NCBI GenBank assembly: GCA_035541775.1
Contig: DATKMP010000289.1
Span: 1-9,072 of the forward strand
From: DATKMP01 sp035541775
Lineage (GTDB): Bacteria; Bacteroidota; Ignavibacteria; UBA10030
Direction: 5' to 3'
Length of the DNA stretch: 9,072 nt
Below the pieces are notes generated by a model, which saw nothing but the letters and a program-made list of their open reading frames with translations, was not told where the DNA came from and searched no databases. The position numbers and the translations under genes are program-made. Shown here one piece after another: positions 6,572 to 9,072 of the stretch (its first letter is position 1; every line of letters begins with the position of its first letter).

Positions 6572-7426
6572 TTATCCAAGATAGGCGCGCAGTACTTTAC
6601 TGCGCGATGCATGACGCAAACGGCGAATAGCTTTTTCTTTAATTTGCCGGACACGTTCGCGCGTAAGGTTGAATTTTTCTCCGATCTCTTCCAACGTTAA
6701 TGAATGTTCCTGCTCAAGACCAAAATATAATTTGATGACCTGCGCTTCGCGTTCGCTCAATGTTGCCAGCGCACGCCGTACTTCTTCGCGCAACGATTCT
6801 TCCATCAACGTGGAATCCGGCGTCGGCTGACGGTTATCTTGAATAACGTCTAACAGCCGATTGTCTTCGCCCTGCGCAAACGGCGCATCCATCGAAAGAT
6901 GCCGCCCGGAAATTTTTAATGTATCAGAAACTTCAAAGAGCGACATATCCAATTCTTCCGCCAACTCGCTCGCACTCGGCTCTCGTTCAAATTCCTGTTC
7001 CAAGGTGCTGAATGCTTTTCCGATTTTATTTAACGCGCCGACGCGGTTCAACGGCAGGCGCACAATACGGGATTGTTCTGCCAGCGCCTGTAGAATCGAC
7101 TGGCGAATCCACCACACGGCGTACGAAATAAATTTAAATCCGCGGGTTTCGTCAAAGCGTTTCGCCGCTTTGATCAATCCAAGATTTCCCTCGTTGATCA
7201 AATCGCCCAGCGACAATCCCTGATTTTGATATTGCTTTGCCACACTCACCACGAATCGTAAATTGGCTTTCGTCAATTTCTCGAGCGCTTTTTGATCGCC
7301 TTTTTTAATGCGCTGTGCAAGATTGATTTCTTCTTGCGGCGAAAGCAAATCGACTTTGCCGATTTCTTGCAGGTATTTGTCTAACGATTGACTTTCACGA
7401 TTTGTATATTGTTTGCTAATTTTCAC
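6572..7426 (-). CDS. rpoD: Primary RNA polymerase sigma factor (RpoD/SigA, short form)
   Basis: The main sigma-70 factor, directing RNA polymerase to housekeeping promoters. The 284 residues contain region 1.2 (about 14-45, SLDKYLQEIG), region 2 (about 50-120, ANLRFVVSVAKQY, DLINEGNLGLIKAAKRFDE, YAVWWIRQSI), region 3 (about 125-200) and region 4 (about 215-275), ending in the helix-turn-helix LTLEEIGEKFNLTRERVRQI. Region 1.1 and the long non-conserved region of E. coli RpoD are absent, as is typical of Bacteroidota and relatives. The start codon is GTG (7426), supported by AGGAAA at 7432-7437 and by the conserved N-terminus. It lies 127 bases after deoB, has a possible operator or hairpin in its leader, and is followed by a clear terminator. 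It is the best taxonomic marker in the window. Confidence 0.96.
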   Translation of the reverse strand: MKISKQYTNRESQSLDKYLQEIGKVDLLSPQEEINLAQRIKKGDQKALEKLTKANLRFVVSVAKQYQNQGLSLGDLINEGNLGLIKAAKRFDETRGFKFISYAVWWIRQSILQALAEQSRIVRLPLNRVGALNKIGKAFSTLEQEFEREPSASELAEELDMSLFEVSDTLKISGRHLSMDAPFAQGEDNRLLDVIQDNRQPTPDSTLMEESLREEVRRALATLSEREAQVIKLYFGLEQEHSLTLEEIGEKFNLTRERVRQIKEKAIRRLRHASRSKVLRAYLG

Positions 7427-7457
7427 TCTTGTTTCCTATCTATTCAACTGTTCGTGC

Positions 7458-7482
7458 GAATCACACTGATTCCAACATAGTA
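7458..7482 (-). promoter_or_regulatory. Dyad and possible -10 in the rpoD leader
   Basis: A perfect inverted repeat GAATCA-N3-TGATTC (7458-7472) lies just downstream, on the transcribed strand, of TACTAT (7482-7477), a plausible -10 box. The predicted transcript start near 7470 falls inside the dyad. This is the geometry of a repressor operator or a 5'-end hairpin. No good -35 is found at 16-18 bases (ACTTTT at 17), so the promoter itself is weakly supported. The rest of the 127-base gap holds a 10-base palindrome ACGAATTCGT (7533-7542) near the deoB end. Confidence 0.3.
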
Positions 7483-7553
7483 ACACGAATCATCATCGTA
7501 AAAGTTCTCTTTGTTATTAGACTCTGTTAACGACGAATTCGTTTCAATTTTTT

Positions 7554-8732
7554 TCATACCACCAGCGAACGGAAGCTTTCGCCAGCAATTGGCGCCGAAA
7601 CGCCAAAAAAGTCAGCCACCGTTTTTCCGGCATCGGCAAACGAGTGGCGCGTGCCAAGATTGATATTGCGCTTTCCTGTTTTACTGAAACACAACAGCGG
7701 CACATACTCACGGGAATGATCCGTGCTTTGATCCGTCGGATCGTTGCCGTGATCTGCGGTCAGCAGTAACAAGTCGCCATCCGAAAGTGTATTTTGAATT
7801 TCGGGCAGCGCCGCATCGAATTCTTCTAGTGCTTTTGCAAATCCTTTCGCATCCTGCCGGTGTCCGTACAGCATATCGAAATCCACAAGGTTTGCCATCA
7901 GTAATCCCGACGACATGTTTTTTCCTTGCTTCATGATCTCTGCAATTCCTTGCGCATTGGATTTTGTATGAATTTTTTCTGTCAATCCTCTGCCGGTAAA
8001 AAGATCATCGATTTTACCGATGGCAACGGTCTTGATCTTGTTTTCAAATAAAATATCGAGCACCGTTTGCGACGGCGGCTCAACGGCATAATCACGCCGA
8101 TTCGGCGTCCGCGAATACTTGCCGCTCGTGCCGACGAACGGACGCGCAATCACACGGCCGACACGATGTTCGCCAACAACAACTTGTTCGCGCGTCTTTT
8201 TACAGATGTCATACAATTGCTCCAGCGGAAAAACATCCTGATGCGCGGCAATTTGAAACACCGAATCACCGGATGTGTACACAATCGGAAATCCCGTGCG
8301 CACATGTTCATCGCCCAGCTCTTTGATAATTTCCGTACCGGAGGCGGGTTTGTTTCCTAAAAAACCCTTGCAGCCGGTTTCGCGAAGAAATGTTTTCAAC
8401 AAGCCGTCGGGAAATCCTTTGGGGTATAACGGAAATTGTTTTTCGGTAATGATGCCTGTTAGTTCCCAGTGTCCGGTCGTGCTGTCTTTGCCTTTGGAAC
8501 GTTCTGCCATTTTTCCAAAACATCCAGTTGCAGATGCTTCACGGTTAATGCCGTTCAGTGTAGTGATATTGCCAAGGCCGAGCCGCGACAAATTTGGAAG
8601 TTTCAAGCCGTCAACCGCGCGCGCAATATTGCCCAGCGTGTTGGTTCCACAGTCGCCGTATTCGGCAGCATCCGGCAATTCACCGATGCCGACGCCATCC
8701 AGCACGATGAATATTATTTTATTCGATTGCAA
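7554..8732 (-). CDS. deoB: Phosphopentomutase
   Basis: Interconverts (deoxy)ribose 1-phosphate and 5-phosphate, linking nucleoside phosphorolysis to the pentose phosphates; a cytosolic, Mn-dependent member of the alkaline phosphatase superfamily. The 392 residues carry the family metal and phosphorylation motifs: IVLDGVGIGELPDA (Asp12), DSTTGHWE (phosphorylated Thr at 85 or 86), TSGDS (Asp156), VDFDMLYGHR (Asp286, His291), TADHGND (Asp327, His328) and STDHSRE (His339). Length is normal. The start is most likely TTG 8732: it gives the expected N-terminus a few residues before IIFIVLD, and no in-frame ATG or GTG exists before the upstream stop codon. It follows the zinc-ribbon gene by 23 bases. 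Its product is the substrate of DeoC, whose gene lies about 3.4 kb further along the same strand. Confidence 0.95.
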   Translation of the reverse strand: MQSNKIIFIVLDGVGIGELPDAAEYGDCGTNTLGNIARAVDGLKLPNLSRLGLGNITTLNGINREASATGCFGKMAERSKGKDSTTGHWELTGIITEKQFPLYPKGFPDGLLKTFLRETGCKGFLGNKPASGTEIIKELGDEHVRTGFPIVYTSGDSVFQIAAHQDVFPLEQLYDICKKTREQVVVGEHRVGRVIARPFVGTSGKYSRTPNRRDYAVEPPSQTVLDILFENKIKTVAIGKIDDLFTGRGLTEKIHTKSNAQGIAEIMKQGKNMSSGLLMANLVDFDMLYGHRQDAKGFAKALEEFDAALPEIQNTLSDGDLLLLTADHGNDPTDQSTDHSREYVPLLCFSKTGKRNINLGTRHSFADAGKTVADFFGVSAPIAGESFRSLVV

Positions 8733-8755
8733 TCGCCTTGCTCTTGTGCGAACAA

Positions 8756-8950
8756 TTATCCGTAGATTTCTTTTTCGTTACACTTGCATACCTGGACACG
8801 CTGCCGGTTGAAGCGATAGGATCCATGCGCCGAACGGACAGATTGCACATATAAAATTGCTGTTCGCGCTGTTCCGCATTTCGGACATTTTACACCGCGT
8901 TCTTGCGATGCTTTTTTTGCTTTCTCAGCAAAGTCAGTTTGTTTTGCCAT
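8756..8950 (-). CDS. Small zinc-ribbon protein of unknown function
   Basis: A 64-residue protein. A charged, Lys- and Ala-rich N-terminus (about 1-20) is followed by CPKCG (Cys22, Cys25) and, 30 residues later, VCKC (Cys55, Cys57). The four cysteines suit binding of a single zinc ion in a rubredoxin-like or ribbon fold, although the second pair is C-x-C rather than C-x2-C. The middle (ILYVQSVRSAHGSYRFNRQ) looks like two beta strands around a turn. ATG 8950 has GGAG six bases upstream (GGAGTAGTCA), so translation is well supported. It is probably co-transcribed with deoB, 23 bases downstream. I do not recognise a named family; the basic composition would fit a nucleic-acid or ribosome-associated protein, but that is a guess. 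Confidence 0.7.
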   Translation of the reverse strand: MAKQTDFAEKAKKASQERGVKCPKCGTARTAILYVQSVRSAHGSYRFNRQRVQVCKCNEKEIYG

Positions 8951-8983
8951 TGACTACTCCACTATGTATTGATAAAAAAATAA

Positions 8984-9072
8984 TTAATAAACTCGTACGA
9001 TATTCCCGCCGGCTTCCACAGCTTTGTGCAGCACGCGATCGACATTCTCTAATAATTGCATGTCGTTTCCTT
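8984..9072 (-). CDS. Short or partial ORF at the window edge
   Basis: On the minus strand a frame ends at TAA 8984-8986. It holds 25 codons from ATG 9061 (MQLLENVDRVLHKAVEAGGN then IVRVY) and remains open to the window edge. AAGGA six bases before this ATG is a good ribosome site, so either this is a real 25-residue peptide, or the frame is the C-terminus of a larger gene outside the window and the site is chance. The helix-like ENVDRVLHKAVEAGGN text reads as ordinary protein. No function can be assigned. The stop is 33 bases from the zinc-ribbon start, across an A/T-rich gap. Confidence 0.4.
   Translation of the reverse strand, partial: GNDMQLLENVDRVLHKAVEAGGNIVRVY

Noticed and set aside
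6475..6654. N-terminal extension of the NlpC/P60 frame into the rpoD terminator and rpoD
   Set aside because: It would place the signal peptide some 60 residues from the N-terminus and make the terminator coding.
8067..8811. Plus-strand frames opposite deoB
   Set aside because: Antisense shadows of a fully conserved phosphopentomutase; no ribosome sites or recognisable domains.

Overview
The window looks like core chromosome from a bacterium of the Bacteroidota/Chlorobiota/Ignavibacteria neighbourhood (FCB group). The main clue is the short primary sigma factor at 6572-7426: it lacks the long region 1.1 and non-conserved region of proteobacterial RpoD and opens with a TNRESQSLDKYLQEIG-type segment. 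The small SPOR proteins and the Fmt wording (VVAFRILPKE) agree with this. Strong Shine-Dalgarno sites occur at several genes (AGGAAA, GGAG, AGGAG). This placement rests on remembered family features, not on a database search.

Layout. Positions 1-564 hold no convincing gene. They contain a strong leftward promoter whose target lies outside the window, a rightward TTGACA element, and a terminator-like hairpin. Next comes a rightward AMP-forming long-chain acyl-CoA synthetase (565-2382). Everything after that is on the minus strand, convergent with it. Read in the direction of transcription (right to left) the genes are: an unidentified short or partial ORF at the right edge, a 64-residue zinc-ribbon protein, phosphopentomutase (deoB), primary sigma factor (rpoD), a rho-independent terminator, an NlpC/P60 lipoprotein, peptide deformylase (def), methionyl-tRNA formyltransferase (fmt), deoxyribose-phosphate aldolase (deoC), a SPOR-domain lipoprotein, and a secreted SPOR-domain protein.

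Function. Fmt and Def are the two ends of the N-formylmethionine cycle, and their genes are nearly contiguous. DeoB and DeoC catalyse consecutive steps of (deoxy)ribose phosphate catabolism but are separated by rpoD, nlpC, def and fmt. The NlpC/P60 hydrolase and the two SPOR proteins are envelope or peptidoglycan proteins. Spacing suggests that nlpC-def-fmt and deoC-SPOR-SPOR are tightly linked units, with a possible extra promoter in front of deoC.

No mobile element, CRISPR array, tRNA or rRNA gene was found, and no evident new multi-gene system. The parts that most deserve a second look are the 564-base intergenic region (possible small RNA or leader attenuator, and a strong promoter leaving the window), the rpoD leader dyad, and the small zinc-ribbon and SPOR proteins of unknown role.
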